DNA of 34,820 bases from an uncultured Acidimicrobiaceae bacterium (GCA_903919215.1 CAIXHI010000501.1:1-34820); one strand, 5' to 3'. Shown: positions 1 through 7,715, counted from the first letter of the stretch. The notes: a model not told the origin generated them from the sequence alone. Translations and numbers: made by a program.

Positions 1-1168
1 CCCCCGCCGGATACTCCCCCATCACCTCGGGCAGACCGCGCACCACCGTGGCTCCACGACCGGTGGAGAAACCCTTGCCAGATCCGCGTGGCCCTCGAGT
101 GTTGGCGCTGCCAGCGACCGGGGTGGGGAACATCGCTCCGCCGGGCCGGTCGAGGTTGCCGGTGACGATGTTCATCACATCGATCAGCCACGACGTCGCC
201 GTCCCGAAGGCGGCGCCCGCCACCCCTGCCGTCGTGGTTCCGATACGTCCGTAGATCGAGCCACTCGCCGCGGCTGCCAGATCGCGTGCCAGGCGGCGAG
301 TGTCGTCAGCGTCGATCCCCGTCGCGACTGCCACCGACTCGGGGGTGAACGGCGCGCAGGCCGCCACCACATCGGCGACGCCGGTGAGGTACTGCTCGAC
401 GTGCTCACCCGGCTCGATCAACCCGTCCTGAGCGAGTGCGGTCACCATCGCCGCCAGGAGCAACGGATCGGTACCTGGTCGAATCGCCAGCCACCGATCG
501 GCACCCTCGGCGGTGCGCGTCCGTCGCGGATCGATGACCACCACGGTGCCGCCGCGTGCGCGGATCGCCTCCAGGCGACCGGGGAAGTCGGGTGCGGTGC
601 ACAGGCTGCCATTCGAGGCATACGGGTTGGCACCCATCAACACCAGGAAGTCGGTGCGATCAAGGTCGGGGACGGGCACCGTTGCGGGACTGCCGAACAC
701 GTAGCCGGCCGCAACCTGACGAGGCATTTGGTCGACTGTCGACGCACTGAATCGACGGCGCGTGCCGAGTGCCTGCAGCAGCGATCGGTTGTAGAGCATC
801 GGCGAAAGGTTGTGAGCACAGGGATTCCCCATGTACACCCCGACCGACTCGCGGCCATGCTCACGGAACACCGCAGGAAGGCGGTCGGCAACCACTGCCC
901 AGGCCTCATCCCAGTCGACCTCGACGTGCACGCCGTCACGTTTCACCAGTGGCCGCCGCAGCCGGTCCGGGTCATCGTGCAGTTGGCGCAGCGTGCTGCC
1001 CTTCGGACAGAGAAAGCCCTTGCTGAACACATCGTCGCGGTCGCCGCGGATGCGCACCACGACGTCACCCTTCACAGTGATCTCCAGGCCGCAGCCTGCT
1101 TCGCACAGCGGACACGTGCGGTGTGCGACACGTGTGTCGCCGTCAACATGGTAAGGATCGGTGCCCAT
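1..1168 (-). CDS. Molybdopterin-dependent oxidoreductase, N-terminal part (runs off left edge)
   Basis: Not in the ORF track because its stop lies outside the window; I read it from the reverse strand as 389 codons from ATG at 1168. Residues 19-54 carry C-x2-C-x3-C-x27-C (CPLCEAGC ... CPKG), the N-terminal 4Fe-4S domain of the DMSO-reductase/formate-dehydrogenase-like family. Further on are GANPYASNG and VIDPRRTRTA, typical of the molybdopterin-guanine-dinucleotide binding region. A GAGAGGA ribosome site lies about 10 nt before the start. Substrate cannot be assigned; I see no obvious Cys or selenocysteine Mo ligand in the part present. It is divergent from the RibD-like gene with only 20 bp between starts. 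Family is secure, reaction unknown. Confidence 0.9.
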   Translation of the reverse strand, partial: MGTDPYHVDGDTRVAHRTCPLCEAGCGLEITVKGDVVVRIRGDRDDVFSKGFLCPKGSTLRQLHDDPDRLRRPLVKRDGVHVEVDWDEAWAVVADRLPAVFREHGRESVGVYMGNPCAHNLSPMLYNRSLLQALGTRRRFSASTVDQMPRQVAAGYVFGSPATVPVPDLDRTDFLVLMGANPYASNGSLCTAPDFPGRLEAIRARGGTVVVIDPRRTRTAEGADRWLAIRPGTDPLLLAAMVTALAQDGLIEPGEHVEQYLTGVADVVAACAPFTPESVAVATGIDADDTRRLARDLAAAASGSIYGRIGTTTAGVAGAAFGTATSWLIDVMNIVTGNLDRPGGAMFPTPVAGSANTRGPRGSGKGFSTGRGATVVRGLPEVMGEYPAG

Positions 1169-1188
1169 GAGGTGGCATCCTCTCATCA

Positions 1189-1860
1189 ATGCAGCGCCTG
1201 TTCCCCCACCCAGCTGACGACATCACATTACTCGAGGCCTATTCCGCCGAACGTCCGGGGAGCGCCGAACGCCCGTGGGTGTCGCTCTGCATGGTGTCCA
1301 GCCTCGACGGTTCCACGGTGGTGGATCACACCTCACGGGGATTGTCGAACCCCACCGATCAGGCACTGTTGCTCGTGCTGCGCTCGTTCGCCGACACGAT
1401 TCTGGTGGGCGCCGCCACCGTCCGCCACGAGAATTACGGACCTCCGAAAGCGGCGCACCAGCGCATCGCCGTCGTCAGCCGCAACGGGGACTTCGATTTC
1501 GACCTGCCGCTGTTCACCTCCGGCAAGGCGATCATCGTGTTGCCCGAGAACGCGCCGGCCGTTCCGGTGCCCTCGGTGCGCGCCGGCACCGACACGGTCG
1601 ACCTCGCGCTCGCCCTCAGCGCACTCGCCCGCGACTTCGGTAGCCGAATCATCCAGGCCGAGGGCGGCGCCACGTTGAACGGCATGCTCGTAGCCGCCGA
1701 CCTTGTCGACGAACTCAACCTCACCATCTCGCCACAGCTCAGCGGCGGCAACGGGTCACGGCTCACTGTTGGCGCACCGGCCTCCGCACAGCGCATGCGA
1801 CTCGCACACGTACTGGAAGACGACGGGTTCCTGTTCACCCGTTATCTGCGGGCACGCTGA
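1189..1860 (+). CDS. RibD C-terminal / dihydrofolate-reductase-fold reductase
   Basis: A 223-residue protein of the RibD_C family (pyrimidine/flavin-pathway NADPH reductases). Diagnostic stretches are VSLCMVSSLDGST near residue 31, GAATVRHENYGP near 76 for nucleotide binding, and EGGATLNGMLVAADLVDELNLTISP in the C-terminal third. There is no N-terminal deaminase domain, so this is a stand-alone reductase. Such proteins may reduce the riboflavin intermediate 5-amino-6-ribosylaminouracil 5'-phosphate or other substrates, and no riboflavin genes are nearby to decide. The ATG start fits the family; the 20-bp gap to the divergent oxidoreductase leaves little room for a separate promoter. Confidence 0.88.
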   Translation: MQRLFPHPADDITLLEAYSAERPGSAERPWVSLCMVSSLDGSTVVDHTSRGLSNPTDQALLLVLRSFADTILVGAATVRHENYGPPKAAHQRIAVVSRNGDFDFDLPLFTSGKAIIVLPENAPAVPVPSVRAGTDTVDLALALSALARDFGSRIIQAEGGATLNGMLVAADLVDELNLTISPQLSGGNGSRLTVGAPASAQRMRLAHVLEDDGFLFTRYLRAR

Positions 1861-1885
1861 GCGTCGCTGCCAAGCGCGTTCTGGG

Positions 1886-2734
1886 TCAGACGTTGGGGAT
1901 CATCTGCATGATCTCCACGACCGCGTCAGCATGCACTCTGGCCTGCTCCGCAGTCAGCGTCGCACCCAGTTCGATGATGAACGACATCGCCTCGGGCACC
2001 TTCTTGCGCACCCACGTGGCCGCCACACCCGTGTACTTCCCGCCGGTGACCGACACGTAATCCAGCCCCGTGAGTTGCGCGTACCGTTGACGCAGCGGCC
2101 CATCGCGCCCGGTGGTTGGACCCACCGTGTGCGCATCCTGGTGATACCAGAGTGTGAGCGTTGGATGGATCTGCAAAGCAAATGCCATGAAGGCCTGCGT
2201 CTCGGGTTCGCTCGCCGGACCACTCCCGCTGTACTGCCATTCACCAGGCCGTGCGATAGCCGTCCAGTCATGCGGAAAGTTGCGGTTCAGATCGACCTGG
2301 TTGCCGTTGCCGCGCACGTCGTTGGCCAGGCCATCCGGGTTGATCGCTGGCAGCAGCCACAGGTCGTAACCGTCCGGCAACGCCATGGTGCGCAGGTCAT
2401 CGAGGATCGCCAGCCCATCGTGCTCATTACCGTGGATGACGCCGACCACCAACACCACGATGCCTCCCGGAGTGCCCCGGTGGTACGCGGTGATCGGTCG
2501 CCCTTGGGCCGACGTACCGATCGTCGCTTCGCCGAGTACTCCCGGAATCGTGCTGGTCGTCGTCGCTGCACTCGTGGTCGCGGCCACGGTGGAGGTCGTC
2601 GATGTCGATGTCGTCGATGTCGATGTCGATGTCGTCGAAGTCGATGTCGGCGTCGCCGCGACGCCTCCCGACGTGGTGGTGCTGCACCCAGCGACCAACG
2701 CCACGACCAGCATGACGGAGGCTGCGCGCGTCAC
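1886..2734 (-). CDS. M14-family zinc carboxypeptidase-like lipoprotein
   Basis: A 282-residue exported metallopeptidase homologue. Residues 1-17 form a lipoprotein signal ending in LVAGC (lipidated Cys17). Residues 18-62 are almost only Ser and Thr, a probable surface tether. The M14 zinc site is intact: HGNE gives His101 and Glu104, WYHQ gives His198. Arg151 in DLNRNFP binds substrate and Glu255 in IIELGA is the likely general base. The GTG start overlaps the nrdR stop by 4 nt (GTGA), so translation is coupled to nrdR and to the LysM gene above it. Peptidoglycan peptides are a plausible substrate given the LysM partner, but that is inference. The linker DNA is a short tandem repeat. Confidence 0.88.
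   Translation of the reverse strand: MTRAASVMLVVALVAGCSTTTSGGVAATPTSTSTTSTSTSTTSTSTTSTVAATTSAATTTSTIPGVLGEATIGTSAQGRPITAYHRGTPGGIVVLVVGVIHGNEHDGLAILDDLRTMALPDGYDLWLLPAINPDGLANDVRGNGNQVDLNRNFPHDWTAIARPGEWQYSGSGPASEPETQAFMAFALQIHPTLTLWYHQDAHTVGPTTGRDGPLRQRYAQLTGLDYVSVTGGKYTGVAATWVRKKVPEAMSFIIELGATLTAEQARVHADAVVEIMQMIPNV
2595..2645. repeat. 15-bp tandem repeat in the Ser/Thr linker of the M14 lipoprotein
   Basis: The unit GTCGTCGATGTCGAT occurs about three times (one slightly altered) plus an extra hexamer. Read on the minus strand it encodes the alternating Ser-Thr linker. Such an array could change length by replication slippage without breaking the frame only in multiples of three, which both 15 and 6 satisfy. 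Confidence 0.85.
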
Positions 2735-3189
2735 GATTCCTGCAGCTTCTTGAGCAACACCAGCTCCCGCTGGAAGTCGGCGGCAGCGTCGAAGCCTTTG
2801 TACACACTGGCAAAGCGCAGATAGGCGACCTCGTCGAGCCGCCGCAGACGATCGAGCACCTCGACGCCAATCAGTTGTGCCGGAACTTCCGGACCCTGCA
2901 GGCGCACTTCGTCCTCGACGGCCTCTCCGAGGTGATCGATCTGCTCCGTCGTCACCGGGCGGCCCTTACACGCGGCAGTCACCCCGGCGACGAGTTTGCT
3001 GCGGTCGAACGGCTCGCGCTGCCCGTTGCTCTTCACGACAGTGAGCGGCACCTCTTCGGCGCGTTCGTAGGTGGTGAAGCGATGGGTGCAGGCCACGCAC
3101 GACCGTCGCCGACGAATGGTGGTTCCCTCTTCGGCCTCGCGCGAATCGATCACTTTTGTGTCGTCCGCCAAACATTTCGGGCACCGCAT
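2731..3189 (-). CDS. nrdR: Transcriptional repressor NrdR
   Basis: A 152-residue NrdR, the usual family length. The N-terminal zinc ribbon uses Cys3, Cys6, Cys31 and Cys34 (MRCPKC ... CVACTHRF), followed by the ATP-cone domain from about residue 46 (LTVVKSNGQREPFDRSKL) that senses ATP/dATP. NrdR represses ribonucleotide reductase genes by binding NrdR boxes. No nrd genes are in the window. It lies between the LysM gene (45 nt upstream) and the M14 lipoprotein (4-nt overlap), in the lexA-LysM-nrdR order known from mycobacteria and corynebacteria, so it may be partly co-transcribed with an SOS-controlled gene. Confidence 0.97.
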   Translation of the reverse strand: MRCPKCLADDTKVIDSREAEEGTTIRRRRSCVACTHRFTTYERAEEVPLTVVKSNGQREPFDRSKLVAGVTAACKGRPVTTEQIDHLGEAVEDEVRLQGPEVPAQLIGVEVLDRLRRLDEVAYLRFASVYKGFDAAADFQRELVLLKKLQES

Positions 3190-3234
3190 GGCCAGTCACG
3201 CTACAGCGCGAGCGGCGCAGCATCCCGTCGAGCA

Positions 3235-3624
3235 TCACGGCAACGTGATCGCTTGGCCGATCTGAACGGAGGAACCGTGGTTGACCGACATGAGCGCATC
3301 GAGGTAATCGGCCTGGGAGTACTGATCGTGGAACCGCTGCGCAATGGACCACAGCGTGTCGCCGGACTGCGCCACGTACACGTGCGCGGCGTGTGCCGGG
3401 CGAACCGTGGAGGCGGAGGCAGGATCGCCCCCACGGTTCGCCAGGACGCTGCCGGCGCCGAGCCATACGACGACGACGATGGTGACGAGCACCAACGACA
3501 CCAGGAGGCGTCGGCGCACGAAGAGCTCCACGCTCGGGCGGCCGGCGGCCATCCGCGGCGGAACGACCACCGTGTACGGAACGACCACCGTGTACGGAGC
3601 GAGATTTGCTGCCGTGGTTGCCAT
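3235..3624 (-). CDS. LysM membrane protein next to lexA (candidate SOS cell-division/cell-wall factor)
   Basis: A 129-residue protein: a short N-terminal part with the duplicated motif YTVVVP, a basic stretch (VRRRL), one membrane segment at about residues 39-61, then an extracytoplasmic LysM domain from about 80 to the end (HVYVAQSGDTLWSIAQRF ... VQIGQAITLP). GGAAGGA 10 nt before the ATG supports this start. It is divergent from lexA and upstream of nrdR. M. tuberculosis Rv2719c (ChiZ) and C. glutamicum DivS occupy the same place and are DNA-damage inducible. The promoter on this strand has SOS boxes in its spacer and at its start point. Role as a division inhibitor or wall modifier is inference from position, anchor and LysM. 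Confidence 0.85.
   Translation of the reverse strand: MATTAANLAPYTVVVPYTVVVPPRMAAGRPSVELFVRRRLLVSLVLVTIVVVVWLGAGSVLANRGGDPASASTVRPAHAAHVYVAQSGDTLWSIAQRFHDQYSQADYLDALMSVNHGSSVQIGQAITLP
3559..3594. repeat. Perfect 18-bp tandem duplication in the LysM gene
   Basis: CGGAACGACCACCGTGTA is present twice head to tail, in frame, producing YTVVVPYTVVVP near the N-terminus. Perfect identity suggests a recent slippage or a hypervariable site. Confidence 0.9.
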
Positions 3625-3682
3625 GGTGTCGATGTCCTTCCGGTGCCTGAGGGCCCAAGTGTGGGTGGAGCGCCGTCCGACC

Positions 3683-3800
3683 GAACAGGTGTTGGTCGAA
3701 CAACTGTTCGCAGTCTGGCCGAACAGCCGTTCGATGTCAACCTCTGGGCGAACATTTGTTGCACGAACGGGTGTTTGACCGATTCCCCGAACGCGTGTAC
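3683..3800. promoter_or_regulatory. Array of six SOS-box-like LexA sites between lexA and the LysM gene
   Basis: Six sites share CGAAC-N4-GT: GAACAGGTGTTG (3683), GAACAACTGTTC (3698), GAACAGCCGTTC (3721), GAACATTTGTTG (3750), GAACGGGTGTTT (3765), GAACGCGTGTAC (3789). The second and third are perfect for the actinobacterial core GAAC-N4-GTTC; the others have one to two changes in the right arm. Start-to-start spacings are 15, 23, 29, 15 and 24 bp. The third fills the LysM promoter spacer, the second covers its start point, and the fifth and sixth overlap the lexA -35 and -10. Binding at the four imperfect sites is inference. Confidence 0.82.
3712..3740 (-). promoter_or_regulatory. Promoter of the LysM-nrdR-M14 unit
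   Basis: On the minus strand: TTGACA (3740-3735), a 17-nt spacer that contains the box GAACGGCTGTTC, and CAGACT (3717-3712). The start point is predicted near 3705, inside the second SOS box, giving a leader of about 80 nt before the ATG at 3624. Confidence 0.7.
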
Positions 3801-3803
3801 GCT
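3775..3803 (+). promoter_or_regulatory. lexA promoter
   Basis: TTGACC (3775-3780), 17-nt spacer, TACGCT (3798-3803). Seven bases past the -10 lies the A of the lexA ATG at 3810, so the mRNA should be leaderless. SOS-like boxes overlap both hexamers. Confidence 0.72.
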
Positions 3804-3809
3804 GCGCCC

Positions 3810-4439
3810 ATGGCCGAAAAGCTCACCGACCGCCAACGCGGCATCCTCGACATGATCGAAACCAGCATGCGCGAGCGGGGCTATCCCCCCAGCGTGCGTG
3901 AAATCGGTGAGGCCGTTGGCCTCACCTCCCCCTCCACAGTGCACAGCCACCTGGCCACACTGCAGCGGCTCGGTTATCTCAAGCGCGACCCAACCAAGCC
4001 GCGTGCCATCGAGGTGCGCTTCGACCCGTCATCGGGTGCCGCCATCGAGCGCCGCCCGGTGCGCCATGTGCCCCTCGTTGGCGATGTTGCCGCTGGCACC
4101 GACGTGCTGGCACAAGAGAACGTCGAGGAGTTGTTCCCCCTGCCGGAGGACTTCACCGGTACCGGCGACTTGTTCATGCTGCGTGTCCGCGGCGACTCGA
4201 TGATCGAGGTCGGCATCATGGACGGCGACTTCGTGGTTGCCCGCGCACAGACCACCGCGGAGAACGGCGAGATCGTCATCGCCGGCATCCCCGGTGAAGA
4301 GGCGACGGTGAAGACCTATCAGCGCAAGGGCCACACGGTCACGCTGATCCCGTCCAACTCGCGGCTCCAGCCGATGGTGTTCACCGACGGCGAAGTGCAG
4401 ATCTTCGGTCGTGTCGTCACCGTGATGCGCCGCCTCTGA
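3810..4439 (+). CDS. lexA: SOS repressor LexA
   Basis: A 209-residue LexA. The track ORF begins 18 codons earlier, but that region is operator DNA; MAEKLTDRQRGIL at 3810 is the family N-terminus and sits at the predicted transcription start with no Shine-Dalgarno. Residues 1-65 are the winged helix DNA-binding domain (SVREIGEAVGLTSPSTVHSHL). The self-cleavage bond is Ala95-Gly96; the catalytic pair is Ser130 (RGDSM) and Lys168 (ATVKTY). All key residues are present, so it should be cleaved upon RecA activation. Autoregulation is supported by the operator array upstream. Confidence 0.98.
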   Translation: MAEKLTDRQRGILDMIETSMRERGYPPSVREIGEAVGLTSPSTVHSHLATLQRLGYLKRDPTKPRAIEVRFDPSSGAAIERRPVRHVPLVGDVAAGTDVLAQENVEELFPLPEDFTGTGDLFMLRVRGDSMIEVGIMDGDFVVARAQTTAENGEIVIAGIPGEEATVKTYQRKGHTVTLIPSNSRLQPMVFTDGEVQIFGRVVTVMRRL

Positions 4440-4459
4440 ACCAGAGCGTTCACCACCTG

Positions 4460-5248
4460 CTACTGCTGCGGTGCTCCCCAACCCGGCCCACTGGGTGGGG
4501 CGGGGGGCGCCGACGGCGGTGACGGAGGCGGAGGAGCTGGCGCGAAACCAGGTACCGGCTGGTACCGCGGCACACCAGGCTGTGCGGGCCACGACCCTGC
4601 GGGCGCGGCTGGCTGCCATGCGGGTGCTGGCGCGGCTGTTCCACCGCCAGCGCGACGGCCCAGCAGCAACACCAACAGGCCGAGCACCACACCGGCTGCT
4701 GCGGCGATGATGCCACCGGTCTTCATCATGTTGCTGTCGGCTTGCGGATCGCCACCAACGGCGATGGCAAAGTCAGATGACTCGCTGGCCACCGTCAGTC
4801 GGTACGTACCCGTGCTGTCGATGCGCGCCGTCTGGTAGGCCTCGCCGGCGAAGTCGCCGGCGCTGTACGTCGTGCTGCCGGCATCGGACAGACTGACGTC
4901 GTTCCCGTCCGGATCGGTGAGCGTCAACGCGACCGTCGGCATGTCGCTGCGGTTGTAACTCGAGCCGTTCCCGGCGCAGTCGCCACCGACGTCGCCGACG
5001 TGCCCTTTCGTCTCGATGTAGAACGTGAACTCGGTCGACTTGTCGAACTCGAGCGTGGTGGTGCATCCGGCTGGAGCGCGGGCGAACTTCTTCACCGTCT
5101 CCTCCTCCGTCGACCCACTGAGCCCAATCAGCGCTACGCCGACACCGCCACCGACGACGATCAGCGCGAGGCCGATCATCAGCGAACGCTTGCCCTTGCT
5201 GGGTGGCGGCGCCACGGCGCCCATCGGTGGTTGCGGTTGGTAGGACAT
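4460..5248 (-). CDS. Two-TM membrane protein with Pro-rich ends, function unknown
   Basis: 262 residues. A short Pro-rich cytoplasmic start (QPQPPMGAVAPPP) and basic KGKR precede TM1 (about 23-43). An exported domain of roughly 130 residues follows, with two cysteines (62 and 91) that could pair and a beta-rich pattern (VALTLTDPDGNDVSL ... YRLTVASES) resembling pre-peptidase C-terminal type sandwich domains. TM2 is at about 178-197, followed by a Pro/Ala/Gly-rich cytoplasmic tail ending PSGPGWGAPQQ. The ATG overlaps the dapC stop by one base (TGATG), so it is the last gene of the hflX-dapC unit. It converges on lexA with a 20-nt gap. I do not recognise the family. Confidence 0.8.
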   Translation of the reverse strand: MSYQPQPPMGAVAPPPSKGKRSLMIGLALIVVGGGVGVALIGLSGSTEEETVKKFARAPAGCTTTLEFDKSTEFTFYIETKGHVGDVGGDCAGNGSSYNRSDMPTVALTLTDPDGNDVSLSDAGSTTYSAGDFAGEAYQTARIDSTGTYRLTVASESSDFAIAVGGDPQADSNMMKTGGIIAAAAGVVLGLLVLLLGRRAGGGTAAPAPAWQPAAPAGSWPAQPGVPRYQPVPGFAPAPPPPSPPSAPPAPPSGPGWGAPQQ

Positions 5249-6363
5249 CAGCGCACCCCCAGTCGCGTCGCGACGAGTTCGATTCGGTCGTCAGGTTGTA
5301 CCACGGCGGCGCGCACGTTGTGTGAACCGCCTGCTCCATAGAAGTCGCCGGGGCTGACGATCGCCCCACCGTCACGAGCCAGACGCTCCGCGAATTCCCA
5401 TCCGTCATGGGCGTCGAACCACAAATAGAAGCCGCCAGCGGGAAGCTCGATAGGGAGCCCGGACCACGCCGACAACACGTGCGCCAACCGCTCGAGGCGG
5501 TGGCGATACCGGGCGCGCTGCGCCACCACGTGCTCCTCGTCGCCGAGCGCCACCACACCGGCGGCCTGCGCCGGGCCAGGCACCATCATCCCAACGTGCT
5601 TGCGCACTTCCTTCAAGTAGTGCACCAACTCTGCGTCGCCGGCATAGAACCCAACTCTCACACCGGCCAGGTTGGAGCGTTTCGATAACGAATGCACAGC
5701 AACCACGCCGTCGAGGCCGGAGTGCAGGATGGTGCTCGGCGGAGCGTCCCAGGTGAAGTCGATGTAGCACTCATCGCTGAACACCGGCACGTCACGCGCC
5801 CGACCCCATGCGGCCGCAGCCGCGAGGTCGGTGAGTGCCCCGGTGGGATTCGACGGACTGTTGACCCACAGCATCAGCGCGCGAGCGGCGTCGGACGGGT
5901 CGATTGCGGACAGATCGAGGCCGCCATCGGCAGCCGCTGGCACCGGCACAGCGCGGCACCCGGCGAGGGTTGCCCCCATCTCGTAGGTCGGGTAGGCAAC
6001 TGCCGGGTAGAGCACCGTGTCGCGCGACGGAGTGCGCAGTTTCAAGAACTGCGGTGTCGTCGCCACGAACTCCTTGGTACCGACGCAGGCGGCCACTTGG
6101 GCCAACGGGACGTCCACCCCAAGACGTCGCTGGAACCACCCGCGGATGGCAGCGCGCAGTGGTTCTCCGCCGATGCTGGCGGGGTACCCACGCTCCGCAT
6201 TGCTGTGTGACAGTGCTTCCACCACTGCCGCCAGCGGAGGATCGCACGGGGTGCCGATGGACAAGTCGACAACACCACCGGGCAGCGCCGCAGCGAGCGG
6301 AATCAGGCGGTCGAGACGGTCGTAGGGGTACGGCGGCGGGACGAAGCCCTGTGGATCCTTCAT
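5248..6363 (-). CDS. dapC: Succinyldiaminopimelate aminotransferase (DapC-like), class I/II
   Basis: A PLP fold-type I aminotransferase, 371 residues from the ATG at 6363. The track start at 6414 is a GTG overlapping the hflX stop, but GGGGGA stands just before the ATG and the family begins a few residues ahead of PYPYDRLDRL, so I prefer the shorter form. Lys228 in SLSKRSNLAG binds PLP; NSPSNPTG, SDECYIDF and RVGFY are the other cofactor and substrate motifs. The start (DRL ... VVDLSIGTPCDPP) resembles actinobacterial DapC, which makes N-succinyl-LL-2,6-diaminopimelate. dapF in the same unit supports a role in lysine/peptidoglycan synthesis. Another substrate cannot be excluded. Confidence 0.85.
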   Translation of the reverse strand: MKDPQGFVPPPYPYDRLDRLIPLAAALPGGVVDLSIGTPCDPPLAAVVEALSHSNAERGYPASIGGEPLRAAIRGWFQRRLGVDVPLAQVAACVGTKEFVATTPQFLKLRTPSRDTVLYPAVAYPTYEMGATLAGCRAVPVPAAADGGLDLSAIDPSDAARALMLWVNSPSNPTGALTDLAAAAAWGRARDVPVFSDECYIDFTWDAPPSTILHSGLDGVVAVHSLSKRSNLAGVRVGFYAGDAELVHYLKEVRKHVGMMVPGPAQAAGVVALGDEEHVVAQRARYRHRLERLAHVLSAWSGLPIELPAGGFYLWFDAHDGWEFAERLARDGGAIVSPGDFYGAGGSHNVRAAVVQPDDRIELVATRLGVR

Positions 6364-6410
6364 ACGTCCCCCATCCTGCCCGATCAACGAACCCAGCGCC
6401 GACTGCAGCG

Positions 6411-7715
6411 TCACTCAGGTAGGACGCGGAACTCCGCCAGACGACCAGCGGAGGCGTCCGAGAGGCGGGCGCGCACGCGCACGCCGTCGGTGTCGTGGAA
6501 CGTGCTGACCACCTCACCCTCACGATGGATCGCGGCCAGCACGTCACCACGTTCGTAGGGCACCACGAGTTCCACTACCGCCGTGATCGCCCGCAGACGG
6601 TCGGCGAGCACCCTCATGAACATGTCGATGTGTTCACCGGTGCGGGCGCTGACGGCGACCGACCCAGGGTGCCGCGCCACGAGGTCGGCGGCGACCTCAG
6701 GAGCCACATCGGCCTTGTTGAACACCAACAGGTCGGGCACCTGGATCGCATCGATCTCGACGAGGACCTCCCGGACCGCAGCAATCTGCCCTTCCGGATC
6801 TGGGGCTGCGCAGTCGACGACATGCACGAGGAAGTCGGCGTTGCTGGCGACCTCAAGAGTGCTCTTGAAGGCCTCGACAAGACCATGCGGCAGGCGGCGC
6901 ACGAACCCCACCGTGTCGGTGAGGAGCACCGGCTCGCCACCGGGCAGCGCAAGTCGGCGGGTGGTCGGGTCGAGTGTGGCGAACAGACGGTCTTCGACCA
7001 GGACGCCGGCCTGCGTCAGTTGGTTCAGCAATGTGGACTTTCCGGCGTTCGTGTAGCCGACGATGGTGACCGCCGCCAGCCCGCTTCGACTTCGGCTCTT
7101 GCGCTGAAGATCGCGAGTGTGCTGCAGCTCGCGCAGGTCGGACTCCAGTTTGCTGATCCGCCGCATGATGCGCCGACGGTCGACTTCCAACTTCGTCTCG
7201 CCGCTACCGAAGCGACTGCCCACACCACCGCGTTGCTGCGACAGCTTGGCGTTTGCTCCGCGGCGCAGACGTGGCAGTCGGTAGCGCAGCAGGGCCAGTT
7301 CGACCTGCGCCTTACCCTCCAACGTGTGTGCGTTCTGCGCGAAGATGTCGAGAATCACGGCCGTGCGGTCGAGCGCTGTGCGACCGAGCAACTTCTCCAG
7401 GTTGTACTGCTGAGCCGGCGCCAGCTCATTGTCGAACACCACTGTGTCGGCGTCGACAGCCAGACACAGGTCGCGTAGCTCCTCGGCCTTGCCCTTGCCG
7501 ATGTACCAGGTGTGGTCGGGCGAATCTCGCCGCTGCATCATCCGGCCGGCCTCATCTGCCCCGGCGGTGTCGATCAGCAACGCCAGTTCGTCCAGGCCCA
7601 TTTCGGTGTCGTTGTCGTTGCGACCCGGCAACGTGACTCCCACGATGACGATTCGCTCGCGCTTGGTGCGCTCGATGAGCGTCGCACCGAGTGCTTCGTT
7701 GTAGGGAGAGTTCAT
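6411..7715 (-). CDS. hflX: Ribosome-associated GTPase HflX
   Basis: 434 residues with the HflX layout: N-terminal GTP-binding-domain subfamily region including YIGKGKAEEL, a glycine-rich linker with coiled coil (GGVGSRFGSGETKLEVDRRRI) near 163-200, then the G domain with GYTNAGKS (220-227), DTVGF (267-271) and NKAD (333-336). HflX splits or rescues stalled 70S ribosomes under stress. It follows dapF by 21 nt with AAAGGCG as a ribosome site, and precedes dapC by 47 nt. Its position downstream of miaB-miaA parallels the miaA-hfq-hflX link in other bacteria. Confidence 0.97.
   Translation of the reverse strand: MNSPYNEALGATLIERTKRERIVIVGVTLPGRNDNDTEMGLDELALLIDTAGADEAGRMMQRRDSPDHTWYIGKGKAEELRDLCLAVDADTVVFDNELAPAQQYNLEKLLGRTALDRTAVILDIFAQNAHTLEGKAQVELALLRYRLPRLRRGANAKLSQQRGGVGSRFGSGETKLEVDRRRIMRRISKLESDLRELQHTRDLQRKSRSRSGLAAVTIVGYTNAGKSTLLNQLTQAGVLVEDRLFATLDPTTRRLALPGGEPVLLTDTVGFVRRLPHGLVEAFKSTLEVASNADFLVHVVDCAAPDPEGQIAAVREVLVEIDAIQVPDLLVFNKADVAPEVAADLVARHPGSVAVSARTGEHIDMFMRVLADRLRAITAVVELVVPYERGDVLAAIHREGEVVSTFHDTDGVRVRARLSDASAGRLAEFRVLPE

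Noticed and set aside
401-1678. 425-residue plus-strand ORF
   Set aside because: It overlaps the molybdoenzyme on the other strand and the RibD-like gene in another frame; the residue pattern is a GC-rich shadow with no domain.
2595-2645. CRISPR-like short repeats
   Set aside because: Contiguous 15-bp units without spacers, encoding a Ser/Thr linker inside a gene.
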